This document shows, one piece after another, positions 18,518 through 28,244 of a stretch of 64,000 bases of DNA (position 1 is the stretch's first letter; each line of letters opens with the position of its first letter). Below the pieces are notes generated by a model, which was given only the letters and a program-made list of their open reading frames with translations, had not been told where the DNA came from and ran no database searches. Position numbers and translations under genes: made by a program. This DNA comes from Candidatus Symbiothrix sp. (GTDB lineage Bacteria; Bacteroidota; Bacteroidia; Bacteroidales; Azobacteroidaceae): contig JAISKM010000070.1 in assembly GCA_031261285.1 (NCBI GenBank), positions 1-64,000 on the forward strand, given 5' to 3'.

Positions 18518-19616
18518 ATGAGAACATTTAATTTTAGGAGATTGCGGATCAAGTCCGCAATGACACTACTGGTTGCCGGTTTTCTGGTAACTGGTAACTG
18601 CCCAAGTGGCAATCGGTAGCGACGGCACCGTTACGCCGGGTGCACTGTTGGATTTATCACAAGCCACTGATGCCGGCGGCTTGTTGCTGCCACAAATTGA
18701 GAGCGCAGACACGCTCATTGAGGAGTTAAGAAAGCCCGGCATGCTGGTTTATAACAAAACAGATGGCAAAGTTTACACCTATAATGGCACCTTCTGGGCT
18801 GTCGGTGGTGGGGGATCTGACACTCCTTTGATGAATGTGGCGATAACGCCCAGCATACCCGTGGCGTTATACTCGACCGGCGGTTTAAAACAATTGAACC
18901 CTGCCATTTCTATTGCCGATTCCACGACGATAGTGTGGAAAAGTAGCAATACAGATGTGGCTGTGGTTAGTGATAAAGGTATAGTATCTCCTGTGGCAGA
19001 TGGGAATGCAGATATCACAGTTTCGTTTGGTTCACTAACCTCTGATCCTGTAGCTGTAACAGTAACCACACCTACTTGTGGTTTGCCTTTTACCGCTCCA
19101 TCTGATAAGGTTTATAATACTGCAAATTATAGTAACACCGGTTTAACTAATCTGTGTTGGACTACGACCAATTTACAGGAGGCTGGGCAAATTGCTACTT
19201 GCTACAGTAATAATTGTACTTCTTATCCTACTCGCGGTTATTATTATACGGTTGGAAACGCATCTGCTGCTTGTGCAGCTCTCAATGGAGACGGCGCCAT
19301 AGGCTGGCGATTGGCTACTTTGACGGAACATACCGCTTTGAAGGATGCTTTCCCTAATTTAGAAGCCGGTGTCGGTACCGTGGGTACTACCAGTACTTTA
19401 CAAGCCGCATGGAATTCAATCGAACATGCCGCGGGGGGCAATTACACAAATGGTGGCACTCGTACATGGGATGGCTGGAACCAATATCTTGAATTCTTTA
19501 CAAACGAAGCCTATGATATCGGGGTATGTTTCAATGTTGGGGCGGGCGCTTGGATCGATAATAATAATGTCAATGGGGCTGAATATTGGCCGTTGCGCTG
19601 TGTACGCGATTTGTGA
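18518..19616 (+). CDS. Secreted surface protein with BIG2-like and FISUMP-type C-terminal domains; frame broken at a 7-bp repeat in the signal peptide
   Basis: Signal peptide MRTFNFRRLRIKSAMTLLVAGFLVTG in one frame (18518-18619), mature domain AQVAIGSDGTVTPGALLDLSQ...WPLRCVRDL in another (to 19616). Confidence 0.75.
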
Positions 19617-19715
19617 TGTGGTTAGGCTTGACCGAAGAAGTATAATCCTTTGAATCTTTCTTTTTACACTTTTTTTGAAAAATAGTTGGTAGATTCAAAA
19701 AAATGCTTAACACGG

Positions 19716-19892
19716 GGGATGATTGTTTCCATCCCGATAGGGATGATAGCCCGGTAGAAATGTCAATCATCCCCACCTCCAGCATCCTGTTGGGATGCTA
19801 CCAAGCACAACAAAATGGTGGCATACCTACGGCATGCGGGAATGGCCGACGAACATTATTTTCTACCGAGCTACCATTCCTATCGGAATGCA
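19716..19892. repeat. Nested palindromic repeat block
   Basis: CATCCCGATAGGGATG, TAGCCCGGTAGAAA / TTCTACCGAGCTA, GCATCCTGTTGGGATGC, CATTCCTATCGGAATG. Confidence 0.75.
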
Positions 19893-19936
19893 GGGAACAA
19901 ACAAAAATTAAAAACAAATAGAAATGATGCTGGTGA

Positions 19937-20090
19937 ATGTAGCCCGTAGGGCTTTCAGATCAATAGAAAAACAGATGTCCCCTCCGAAATTATTGCCCGT
20001 AGGGCATACACGGTGAAAGCCCTACGGGCTTACGATAGGAGGGAATTGTTCATTTTCTATTGATATTAATGCCCTAACGGGCAAGGAAAA
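19937..20090. repeat. Second nested palindromic block
   Basis: TAGCCCGTAGGGCTTTCA / TGAAAGCCCTACGGGCTTA; ATCAATAGAAAA / TTTTCTATTGAT; TTGCCCGTAGGGCAT / ATGCCCTAACGGGCAA. Confidence 0.75.
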
Positions 20091-20108
20091 ATTTAAAAAT
20101 ATAAACGT

Positions 20109-20465
20109 ATGAAAAACAATAATTTTAGAAGAGTACGGATGGGATTGCGGATCAAGTCCGCAATGACATCATCATCGGTGCGGATTACATCCGGGATGAC
20201 ACTGTTTACAATAATCTGCTTGCTGATTGGGCAAAGCACGCTTCATCCTTATCAGGCCAACGCACAGATTTCAATTGGCAGTGCGAACGATTCCGTCACA
20301 GTTGGCGCTGTGCTGGATTTAAGCCAAGGCTCCGGCGGGCTGCTTTTGCCGCAAGTGACGGACACAATTGCTGCTACGCGCACAGCCGGCATGATGGTGT
20401 TCAGCACGGCTGACAGCAAAGTCTATACCTACAATGGTGTTACTGCCACGTGGGTTGCTTTTTAG
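20109..20465 (+). CDS. Short secreted protein, paralog of the 1..304 and 18518 genes (N-domain only)
   Basis: ISIGSANDSVTVGAVLDLSQGSGGLLLPQVTDTIAATRTAGMMVFSTADSKVYTYNG. Confidence 0.75.
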   Translation: MKNNNFRRVRMGLRIKSAMTSSSVRITSGMTLFTIICLLIGQSTLHPYQANAQISIGSANDSVTVGAVLDLSQGSGGLLLPQVTDTIAATRTAGMMVFSTADSKVYTYNGVTATWVAF

Positions 20466-20586
20466 ATGGCTCTGGTCGGAATGTATGAAAGGCTGAAAGC
20501 CTAACCTATCAAGAAAGAGTGCCCGCGGGGTTTTGTTTTCGTTTCATTTTTACCTTGGCGGGTACTTCTTTCTTTTATCATTAGTC

Positions 20587-20670
20587 TTGAACTGTGATTA
20601 AATTGATTTTTTGAGGGCTATGATTTTTTTAATCATAGTAAATCATTTACTCCATTTAATCACAGTTCAA
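20587..20670. repeat. About 84-bp palindromic element, TTGAACTGTGATTAAAT...TTTAATCACAGTTCAA (copy 1)
   Basis: Complete terminal inverted repeats; same family at 27687-27768 and partial copies at about 44730-44778, 29257-29272, 16659-16695. Confidence 0.85.
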
Positions 20671-20708
20671 TTTTTTTTCATACCTTTGCAAAAAAATAAA
20701 AAATAGCA

Positions 20709-23426
20709 ATGACAGCAAAAGAAATTCGTCAATCGTTCAAAGATTTTTTCGCAAAAAATGATCATAAAATCGTTCCGTCCGCACCGATGGTGATCAAGGG
20801 CGACCCGACATTGATGTTTACAAATGCCGGTATGAACCAGTTCAAAGACATTATTTTGGGCAATGTGCCTATCAAATATCCACGCGTTGCCGATTCGCAA
20901 AAATGTCTGCGCGTGAGTGGCAAACACAATGATTTAGAGGCAGTTGGGCACGACACCTATCATCACACCATGTTTGAAATGTTGGGCAACTGGTCGTTTG
21001 GCGATTACTTCAAAAAAGAGGCGATTGCCTACGCTTGGGAATACCTGACGGAAGTGCTGAAATTGGACAAAAGTAAACTCTATGTGACGGTGTTTGAAGG
21101 CAGTAAACCGGAAGGCTTGGAACGCGACGACGAAGCCGCCGGCTATTGGGAGCAATACCTCCCGAAAGACCGAATCATCAACGGCAGCAAAAAAGATAAT
21201 TTCTGGGAAATGGGCGATACCGGACCATGTGGACCGTGTTCTGAAATCCACATCGACCTCCGTCCCGAAGCCGAACGCGCCAAAGTCGACGGTTTGACCT
21301 TAGTTAATAACGACCACCCGCAAGTGGTAGAGATTTGGAATTTGGTGTTTATGCAATACAACCGCAAAGCCGATGGCTCGCTGGAAGGACTTCCAAACAA
21401 AGTAATCGACACCGGAATGGGCTTTGAACGCCTTTGTATGGCAGTGCAAGGCAAAACGTCCAATTACGATACCGACGTTTTTCAACCGATAATAAAGACC
21501 ATTAGCACTGTCACGGGAATACCCTACAACTGCACCCCTCCCTTGAGGGGAGGGGCGGGGGGAGGGGCTGACATCGCGATGCGCGTGATTGCCGACCACA
21601 TCCGCACGATTGCATTTGCGATTATAGACGGACAATTGCCCTCCAATGCAAAAGCCGGCTACGTCATTCGCCGTATTTTGCGCCGCGCCGTCCGTTATGG
21701 TTACACGTTTTTAGGGCAAAAACGCCCCTTTATGTACAAATTAATTCCCGCCCTGATTGATTCGATGGGCGATGCTTATCCTGAATTGATTACACAAAAA
21801 GACCTGATTGAAAAAGTCATCAAGGAAGAAGAAGATTCCTTTTTGCGGACATTGGAGAAAGGTATTTTAAAATTTGATAAATATGTCAGCGATATGATAA
21901 TTAGCAATGATACAATACCTCCAATGGAATATAATGGTATTGATTTATCAAAAATACCAGGGACAAATTTTGAAAATAAACATAAAAATAATACAATTGA
22001 GGGAAAATTTGCTTTTGAACTTTACGACACTTATGGTTTTCCATTAGATTTAACAGAATTAATGGCGAAAGAAATAGGTTGGACTGTAGATATCGTTGGT
22101 TTTGACGTGGAAATGCAAAAACAAAAAGAGCGTGCACGCAATGCCGCTGCAGTAGAAACAGGCGATTGGATTACCGTGAAAAATGGCGATCCAGAGTTTG
22201 TGGGCTACGATTTCACAGAAGCCGATGCACAAATCCTCCGCTACCGTCAAGTAAAACAAAAGGGTGCTGATTATTATCAAATTGTGCTCGATCAAACGCC
22301 GTTTTACGCCGAAATGGGCGGACAAGCGGGCGACAGCGGTTGGCTGATTGATTCCAAAGGCAACAAAATTGAAATTTTTGATACGAAACGTGAAAATAAT
22401 TTGGCAGTGCATCTGACAAAAAAACTTCCTGCTGACGTGACAGACACATTTCAAGCAACCGTTGACGTCAAAAAACGTCGCGCTACGGAAGCCAATCACA
22501 CGGCAACGCACCTCGTGCACGAAGCGTTGCGTGAAGTTCTGGGCACACACGTAGAGCAAAAAGGCTCGTCTGTGACGCCAGAATCGCTACGTTTCGACTT
22601 CTCGCATTTCCAAAAACTCACCGACGAAGAAATCCGCAAAGTAGAGCAAATTGTCACGTCAAAAATTCGCGAAGACCTGCCTATTGACGAAAAACGTCAC
22701 GTGCCAATCGCCGAAGCAAAAGACATGGGAGCCATGGCATTGTTTGGCGAAAAATATGGCGATGACGTCCGCGTGGTAAAATTCGGTTCGTCCGTCGAAC
22801 TTTGTGGAGGCACGCACATTGCGTCCACCGGTCGTATCGGCTCGTTCCGCATCTTGGCGGAATCTTCCGTAGCCGCCGGCATCCGTCGCATCGAGGCCAT
22901 TACAGCCGAAAATGTCGAAAAATATTATCACGCACAGCAAGATGTTTTGCGTGAATTGAAGTCAGTATTCAACAATGCGCCGGATTTGACACAGGCGATT
23001 CGCAAATTTGTAGACGAAAACGCCGACCTGAAAAAGCAAGTCGAAGGCTTTGTGAAAGACAAATTGGTGCAAGTCAAAAAACAGTTGATAGAATCCAAAC
23101 AGCAGCTCAACGGCATCAATTTATTCACGCTCCGAGGTCCGTTCTCAGCCGAAATGGTTAAAGATTTAGCGTTCCAAATCCGAGGCGAATTTCCCGAAAA
23201 ATCCTATTTCGTAGCTGCAACATCCTTCGATAACAAGCCATTGCTAAGCGTTATGCTAAGCGACGACCTCGTAAAAGAAGGTTGGAACGCCGGACAAATC
23301 GTCCGCGATGCCGCCAAACACATCCAAGGCGGCGGCGGCGGTCAACCGCACTTCGCCACCGCCGGAGGCAAAGACGAAAGCGGACTTGCCAAAGCGTTGC
23401 ACGAGATGGTCGGCAAAATTGGGTAA
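20709..23426 (+). CDS. alaS: Alanyl-tRNA synthetase
   Basis: [27 protein letters not shown]...[14 protein letters not shown]...[16 protein letters not shown]; contains an in-frame repeat insertion. Confidence 0.98.
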   Translation: MTAKEIRQSFKDFFAKNDHKIVPSAPMVIKGDPTLMFTNAGMNQFKDIILGNVPIKYPRVADSQKCLRVSGKHNDLEAVGHDTYHHTMFEMLGNWSFGDYFKKEAIAYAWEYLTEVLKLDKSKLYVTVFEGSKPEGLERDDEAAGYWEQYLPKDRIINGSKKDNFWEMGDTGPCGPCSEIHIDLRPEAERAKVDGLTLVNNDHPQVVEIWNLVFMQYNRKADGSLEGLPNKVIDTGMGFERLCMAVQGKTSNYDTDVFQPIIKTISTVTGIPYNCTPPLRGGAGGGADIAMRVIADHIRTIAFAIIDGQLPSNAKAGYVIRRILRRAVRYGYTFLGQKRPFMYKLIPALIDSMGDAYPELITQKDLIEKVIKEEEDSFLRTLEKGILKFDKYVSDMIISNDTIPPMEYNGIDLSKIPGTNFENKHKNNTIEGKFAFELYDTYGFPLDLTELMAKEIGWTVDIVGFDVEMQKQKERARNAAAVETGDWITVKNGDPEFVGYDFTEADAQILRYRQVKQKGADYYQIVLDQTPFYAEMGGQAGDSGWLIDSKGNKIEIFDTKRENNLAVHLTKKLPADVTDTFQATVDVKKRRATEANHTATHLVHEALREVLGTHVEQKGSSVTPESLRFDFSHFQKLTDEEIRKVEQIVTSKIREDLPIDEKRHVPIAEAKDMGAMALFGEKYGDDVRVVKFGSSVELCGGTHIASTGRIGSFRILAESSVAAGIRRIEAITAENVEKYYHAQQDVLRELKSVFNNAPDLTQAIRKFVDENADLKKQVEGFVKDKLVQVKKQLIESKQQLNGINLFTLRGPFSAEMVKDLAFQIRGEFPEKSYFVAATSFDNKPLLSVMLSDDLVKEGWNAGQIVRDAAKHIQGGGGGQPHFATAGGKDESGLAKALHEMVGKIG

Positions 23427-23453
23427 AAATTTGTTTTATCAAACTAATATTCA

Positions 23454-23530
23454 TCTAAAACGTTCTTTTGAAAGAACGTTTTAGATATAAAAATGTTCTT
23501 TCAAAAGAACATTTTTTGTAAAAAACCGTT
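23454..23530 (+). promoter_or_regulatory. Two long palindromes plus a half-site upstream of the AAA ATPase gene
   Basis: TCTAAAACGTTCTTT-TG-AAAGAACGTTTTAGA (23454-23485), AAAATGTTCTTT-CA-AAAGAACATTTT (23490-23515), half-site ACCGTTCT; promoter TTACCTTTGCAG just downstream. Confidence 0.7.
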
Positions 23531-23571
23531 CTATGTAAAAAATAATTATTACCTTTGCAGAAAAAAAAGAT

Positions 23572-24765
23572 ATGGATTCGCTATTTAGAAATTCTGCACG
23601 AGTGCTCAATGCTGTCACATTGCATTATCATCGGTATATCTATGATTCTATTGATTGGGATAGCCGGTTAATTTGTATTACCGGTCCTCGGGGAACCGGA
23701 AAAACAACATTAATGCTACAATATATTAAAGAAAATTTTCTAAATAGGGATAAAGCTCTTTATGTCAGTTTGGATAATATTTGGTTTACCCAAAATTCTC
23801 TGATTGATTTAGCCGAAAAATTTTATAATTATGGAGGCACTCATCTGTTTATAGATGAGGTACATAGATATCCAACGTGGTCGATTGAAATAAAAAATAT
23901 ATACGACAGTTTTCCGGATATGCACGTTGTTTTTACGGGTTCTTCTATTCTTAAAATTTACCAATCGGGGGCGGATTTATCCAGGAGAGTGATCAATTAT
24001 AATTTATCGGGGTTGTCTTTCAGGGAATATCTTTTGTTTGAGCACAAGTTGGATTTTCCGGTCATTTCCTTGATTGATTTGCTCAAAAATCATGCTTCTA
24101 TTGCTTCAGAAATCACTTCTAAAGTAAAGATATTACCGGAATTTAAACGGTATTTGGAATATGGTTATTATCCTTTTTACAAAGAAGGTTTGAAAACCTA
24201 TCTGTCTCGGTTGCAAAATGTAGTAAATACGATTTTAGATAGCGATTTGCCTGCAGTTGAACCGGTTGAATATGCCACCATTCAGAAAATAAAAAAGATG
24301 TTGATGATACTCTCCTCTCTGGTGCCTTATACGCCGAATATCAATCAGTTGAGTGGAGAGATTGAATCCAATCGTGCTAATACCATCAAATATTTAGGCT
24401 ATTTAGAAAGAGCCGGATTGATAAAAATGCTTTCATTGTATCAAAAGGGGATGGGATTATTGACGAAACCGGAGAAAATTTATTTGGATAATACCAATTT
24501 ATTGTATGCGTTGACCAATATTCATGTGAATATCGGAAATGTCAGGGAGACTTTTTTTGCCAATCAATTGTCTGTCAAACATGCGATAAATACTTCCAAA
24601 CAAGGCGATTTTCAAGTAGATGGCAAATGGCTATTTGAAATAGGCGGTTCAAGAAAAACGTTTGATCAAATAAAGGATCTGGAAGATAGCTACATTGCCG
24701 TGGATGAAGTTGAAACGGGACATGGGCATAAAATTCCGTTGTGGTTGTTTGGATTTACTTATTGA
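23572..24765 (+). CDS. AAA_14 / DUF4143 family ATPase (second copy)
   Basis: CITGPRGTGKTTLMLQYIKE, LFIDEVHRYPTWSIEIKNIYD, VVFTGSSILKI. Confidence 0.9.
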   Translation: MDSLFRNSARVLNAVTLHYHRYIYDSIDWDSRLICITGPRGTGKTTLMLQYIKENFLNRDKALYVSLDNIWFTQNSLIDLAEKFYNYGGTHLFIDEVHRYPTWSIEIKNIYDSFPDMHVVFTGSSILKIYQSGADLSRRVINYNLSGLSFREYLLFEHKLDFPVISLIDLLKNHASIASEITSKVKILPEFKRYLEYGYYPFYKEGLKTYLSRLQNVVNTILDSDLPAVEPVEYATIQKIKKMLMILSSLVPYTPNINQLSGEIESNRANTIKYLGYLERAGLIKMLSLYQKGMGLLTKPEKIYLDNTNLLYALTNIHVNIGNVRETFFANQLSVKHAINTSKQGDFQVDGKWLFEIGGSRKTFDQIKDLEDSYIAVDEVETGHGHKIPLWLFGFTY

Positions 24766-24829
24766 TTTTAGAAATAAATGAATTAATAATGAAAAAAATT
24801 GTACCTTTGTACTTCAGAATAACATTAGA

Positions 24830-25873
24830 ATGAGCAACTTAGAATCCTTAGTTCGAAAAAATATCACGGCTCTGAAGCCTTACGCCTGCGCGCGGCATGA
24901 GTTTCAGGGAGAGGCATCGGCGTATTTGGACGCGAACGAAAATCCGTATAACAGTCCGTGCAACCGCTATCCCGACCCTTTGCAAGTCGATTTGAAAACT
25001 GAGATTGCAAAGTTGAAACACGTGCGTCCCGCGCAAATCATGATTGGCAATGGGAGCGACGAGCCGATTGATTTGACTTATCGGATTTTTTGCGAACCGC
25101 GTGTGGACAATGTGGTGGCGATGAATCCGACCTACGGCATGTATGAAGTAGCTGCCGGCATCAATGATGTGGAATACCGCAAAGTGCTGCTCAACACCGA
25201 TTTTTCGTTGGATGCCGACCGTCTGTTGGCGGCTGTGGATACGCATACAAAGGTTATTTGGCTCTGTTCGCCCAACAATCCGACCGGAAATCTGTTGAAT
25301 CGCGACGAAATATTCAAGATTTTAACGCAATTCAAAGGCATTGTGGTGATTGACGAGGCATACAGCGATTTTTCGACCGGAAAAAGTTGGTTGGAGGAAC
25401 TCGATAACTATCCGAATCTCATTGTGTTACACACCTTTTCAAAGGCGTGGGGATTGGCATCCATGCGATGCGGCTTAGCATTCGCCTCCGAAGAAATCAT
25501 CGCCTACTTTAATAAGGTCAAATATCCGTACAACGTTAGCGAATTGACGCAAATGGCTGTGTTAGAACAACTAAGCGGCGGCGACAAATTCAAAAACGTG
25601 TGGGTGAAGCATATTCTGGAAGAAAAAGAAAAACTGATTGAGGCATTAAAAACAGTGCCCGTAGTCAAAGAAATTTACCCATCGGATGCTAATTTCTTGT
25701 TGGTAAAAGTGACCAATGCGACGCAAATTTACAATGCCTTAGTACAAAAAGGCATCATTGTACGCAACCGCACGTCCCTCGCCTTATGCGAAAATTGCAT
25801 CCGCATCACAGTAGGCACCCCCACAGAAAACGCAGATTTGTTAAACGCATTAATGCATTGCGGATCAATGTAG
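24830..25873 (+). CDS. hisC: Histidinol-phosphate aminotransferase
   Basis: [21 protein letters not shown]...[21 protein letters not shown]. Confidence 0.95.
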   Translation: MSNLESLVRKNITALKPYACARHEFQGEASAYLDANENPYNSPCNRYPDPLQVDLKTEIAKLKHVRPAQIMIGNGSDEPIDLTYRIFCEPRVDNVVAMNPTYGMYEVAAGINDVEYRKVLLNTDFSLDADRLLAAVDTHTKVIWLCSPNNPTGNLLNRDEIFKILTQFKGIVVIDEAYSDFSTGKSWLEELDNYPNLIVLHTFSKAWGLASMRCGLAFASEEIIAYFNKVKYPYNVSELTQMAVLEQLSGGDKFKNVWVKHILEEKEKLIEALKTVPVVKEIYPSDANFLLVKVTNATQIYNALVQKGIIVRNRTSLALCENCIRITVGTPTENADLLNALMHCGSM

Positions 25874-25936
25874 GGGCGACCCTTGTGGTCGCCCACAATG
25901 ACAATCGTAGGGAACGCCCCTTGTGGTCGCCCACAA
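25870..25936. repeat. Two tandem copies of a palindromic repeat (GGGCGACC-CTTGT-GGTCGCCC)
   Basis: gtaggggcgacccttgtggtcgcccacaatgacaat / gtagggaacgccccttgtggtcgcccacaataat; same 21-nt core at 37780-37800. Confidence 0.9.
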
Positions 25937-25944
25937 TAATAAAA

Positions 25945-27075
25945 ATGATGAAGAAAAAAGCACTATTTATAGATCGAGACGGAACACTAATCGTGGAACC
26001 GCCTGTGACAGAGCAAGTGAACACACTGGAGCAGCTGGAATTTCTGCCCGGCGTGTTGCGCAATTTGGCTCTCATTCGTGAAAAAACGGATTTTGAATTG
26101 GTGATGGTCACCAATCAGGATGGTTTGGGCACGCCCGCTTATCCACAAGAAAATTTCGATACAGTGCAGAAAAAAATGCTGGAAATTTTCAAAAATGAAG
26201 GTATTGTTTTTGACACTATTTTGATTGATAAATCCTATCCCGCCGATAATTTGCCGACGCGCAAACCCGGAATAGGCATGCTAACAACTTATATGACAGG
26301 CGATTACGACTTAGAAAATTCATTTGTGATTGGCGATCGCCTGACGGATGTGCATCTGGCGGACAATTTGGGTGCGGGTGCGATTTTAATCAATAAAGAA
26401 CCCCTTTCTGATAAGCAAAAAAATAAAAATAAAGTGAAGTCGCATTCACGCGTGGTCGAAAATTGGGATCAAATTACCGAATTTTTATTGGCGAAAGAAC
26501 GTCAAGCGACTATCGACCGCAAGACCAAAGAAACCGATATTCACACCGAAATAGATTTGGATGGCACGGGTAAAACGCTGATTTCTACGGGCTTGAGTTT
26601 TTTTGACCATATTCTCGAACAAATTGGCAAACATGCCGGTATTGATTTGACTATTCAAGTGAAAGGCGATCTGCATGTAGACGAACATCACACAATTGAA
26701 GATACGGGAATCGCGCTTGGAGAGGCTCTGTTACAGGCACTTGGCGATAAGCGAGGCATCGAACGCTATGGTTTTTGTTTGCCGATGGACGATTGTCTGT
26801 GCACGGTAGCACTGGATTTCGGTGGACGTCCGTGGATTGTATGGGAGGCCGATTTCAAACGCGAACGGGTAGGGGATGTGCCGACGGAACTGTTTTTTCA
26901 TTTCTTCAAATCGCTGAGCGATGCGGCAAAAATGAACCTGAATATCCACGCAGAAGGCACCAACGAGCATCATAAGATCGAAGGAATTTTCAAAGCGTTT
27001 GCGCGAGCTATCAAAATGGCGATTCGTCGCGATGTGTTTAATTATGAAATTCCTACGACAAAAGGTTGTTTGTGA
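25945..27075 (+). CDS. hisB: Bifunctional histidinol-phosphatase / imidazoleglycerol-phosphate dehydratase
   Basis: [20 protein letters not shown]...[21 protein letters not shown]; start placed after the upstream repeat. Confidence 0.95.
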   Translation: MMKKKALFIDRDGTLIVEPPVTEQVNTLEQLEFLPGVLRNLALIREKTDFELVMVTNQDGLGTPAYPQENFDTVQKKMLEIFKNEGIVFDTILIDKSYPADNLPTRKPGIGMLTTYMTGDYDLENSFVIGDRLTDVHLADNLGAGAILINKEPLSDKQKNKNKVKSHSRVVENWDQITEFLLAKERQATIDRKTKETDIHTEIDLDGTGKTLISTGLSFFDHILEQIGKHAGIDLTIQVKGDLHVDEHHTIEDTGIALGEALLQALGDKRGIERYGFCLPMDDCLCTVALDFGGRPWIVWEADFKRERVGDVPTELFFHFFKSLSDAAKMNLNIHAEGTNEHHKIEGIFKAFARAIKMAIRRDVFNYEIPTTKGCL

Positions 27076-27118
27076 AAAAAAATAATTATCTTTGCAGAAA
27101 ATATTAAATACTAACAAT

Positions 27119-27682
27119 ATGAAGACAAAATTTTATCTTTTGGGGTTGGCAGCGGTGACTTTATTGGCATCCAGTTCTTGTAAACCCAAACAGAGCGCGT
27201 ATCAACAGGTATACGAAGTAGCAAAAGCGAAACCTATTGTGTACGCTGCGCCTGCCGACGAAGATCGGACATTGATCAGATCGACTGCGCAACAACCTGC
27301 TTCTCGTAAACAACAAGCGGCTAAGGAAGATGTTGCTACTGTTAAATCAACTGCAACTTCCAAATCGGCAACGGCTGCTGCAGTTGCGGCTCAGACAGCT
27401 TCTTTCCAAAAGGAACGCATAACATCAGTCGATGGCGGTGCTATTCAACGCTACAGCGTAGTGGTTGGCACGTTCATCAACCAAACGAACGCTAAAGGAT
27501 TGAAAGAAAAGATGCAATTTGATGGCTACCGTCCGGTCATTGCTCAAAACGGACAAGGCATGTATCGCGTCCTGGTTGCTACTTTTAACGACCGCGCCAG
27601 TGCCGTAGCTGAAAAAGAACTCATCAAAGAAAAATACGCGCCGGATTTCGAGGACGCTTGGCTCTTAGAACAAGATTTCTAA
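27119..27682 (+). CDS. SPOR domain lipoprotein
   Basis: Lipobox-like LLASSSCKP; C-terminal YSVVVGTFINQTNAKGLKEKMQFDGYRPVIAQNGQGMYRVLVATF. Confidence 0.85.
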   Translation: MKTKFYLLGLAAVTLLASSSCKPKQSAYQQVYEVAKAKPIVYAAPADEDRTLIRSTAQQPASRKQQAAKEDVATVKSTATSKSATAAAVAAQTASFQKERITSVDGGAIQRYSVVVGTFINQTNAKGLKEKMQFDGYRPVIAQNGQGMYRVLVATFNDRASAVAEKELIKEKYAPDFEDAWLLEQDF

Positions 27683-27686
27683 ATGT

Positions 27687-27768
27687 CTGAACTGTGATTA
27701 AATGATTATTTGATAGGCATGATTCATAAATCATAGTCCATCATTCAATCACCAAAATCACAGTTCAG
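27687..27768. repeat. About 82-bp palindromic element CTGAACTGTGATTAAAT...AATCACAGTTCAG (copy 2)
   Basis: Terminal inverted repeats identical to family members listed at 20587. Confidence 0.85.
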
Positions 27769-28177
27769 AATAAGAGGGGATTTCTTTGACAAAAGAATAG
27801 TCGCCGTTGAGGATGTGGCAACAGTAGTGCTGCAAGCCATTGCTGATGATGAGCCAAGGGACATTTAAGATACTATTATAGCGCGCTATCTGGTTGAAAG
27901 CCTGTTGGTTAATCGTTATCGTGGGTGCTTTGTACTCAATGATTAATTGCGGTTGCAGCAGGCGGTCGTAAAGCACCGTGTCGCAGCGGCGCGTGACATT
28001 GCCCATCGCGATGGTCACTTCATTGGCGAGCAAACCTTCGGGATAGCTTTTTTCTTCGATCAAATAGTTGATAAATTGTTGACGCACAGACTCTTCCGGA
28101 GTAAGCCGCACATACTGTTTACGCAACCGGTCAAAGACATATTCTTTGTTGTCCTGTATTTTTACTTTCAAATCCAT
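27758..28177 (-). CDS. HSDR_N domain (type I restriction enzyme R N-terminal-like) protein
   Basis: RKQYVRLTPEESVRQQFINYLI...LQPQLIIEYKAPTITINQQAFNQIARYN. Confidence 0.85.
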   Translation of the reverse strand: MDLKVKIQDNKEYVFDRLRKQYVRLTPEESVRQQFINYLIEEKSYPEGLLANEVTIAMGNVTRRCDTVLYDRLLQPQLIIEYKAPTITINQQAFNQIARYNSILNVPWLIISNGLQHYCCHILNGDYSFVKEIPSYSEL

Positions 28178-28244
28178 CGTGTTTCTGCAAATAGTTTGCA
28201 AATATACAAAATAATTCATAACTCATAACTCACAATTCAACTTC

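Noticed and set aside
23454-23515. Palindromes interpreted only as alaS terminator
   Set aside because: Kept as regulatory candidate instead because the core is repeated three times and precedes a gene family member that has analogous palindromes elsewhere; terminator role not excluded.
25786-25944. N-terminal extension of the HisB ORF
   Set aside because: Extension overlaps hisC in another frame and then translates the palindromic repeats; conserved HisB start is at 25945.
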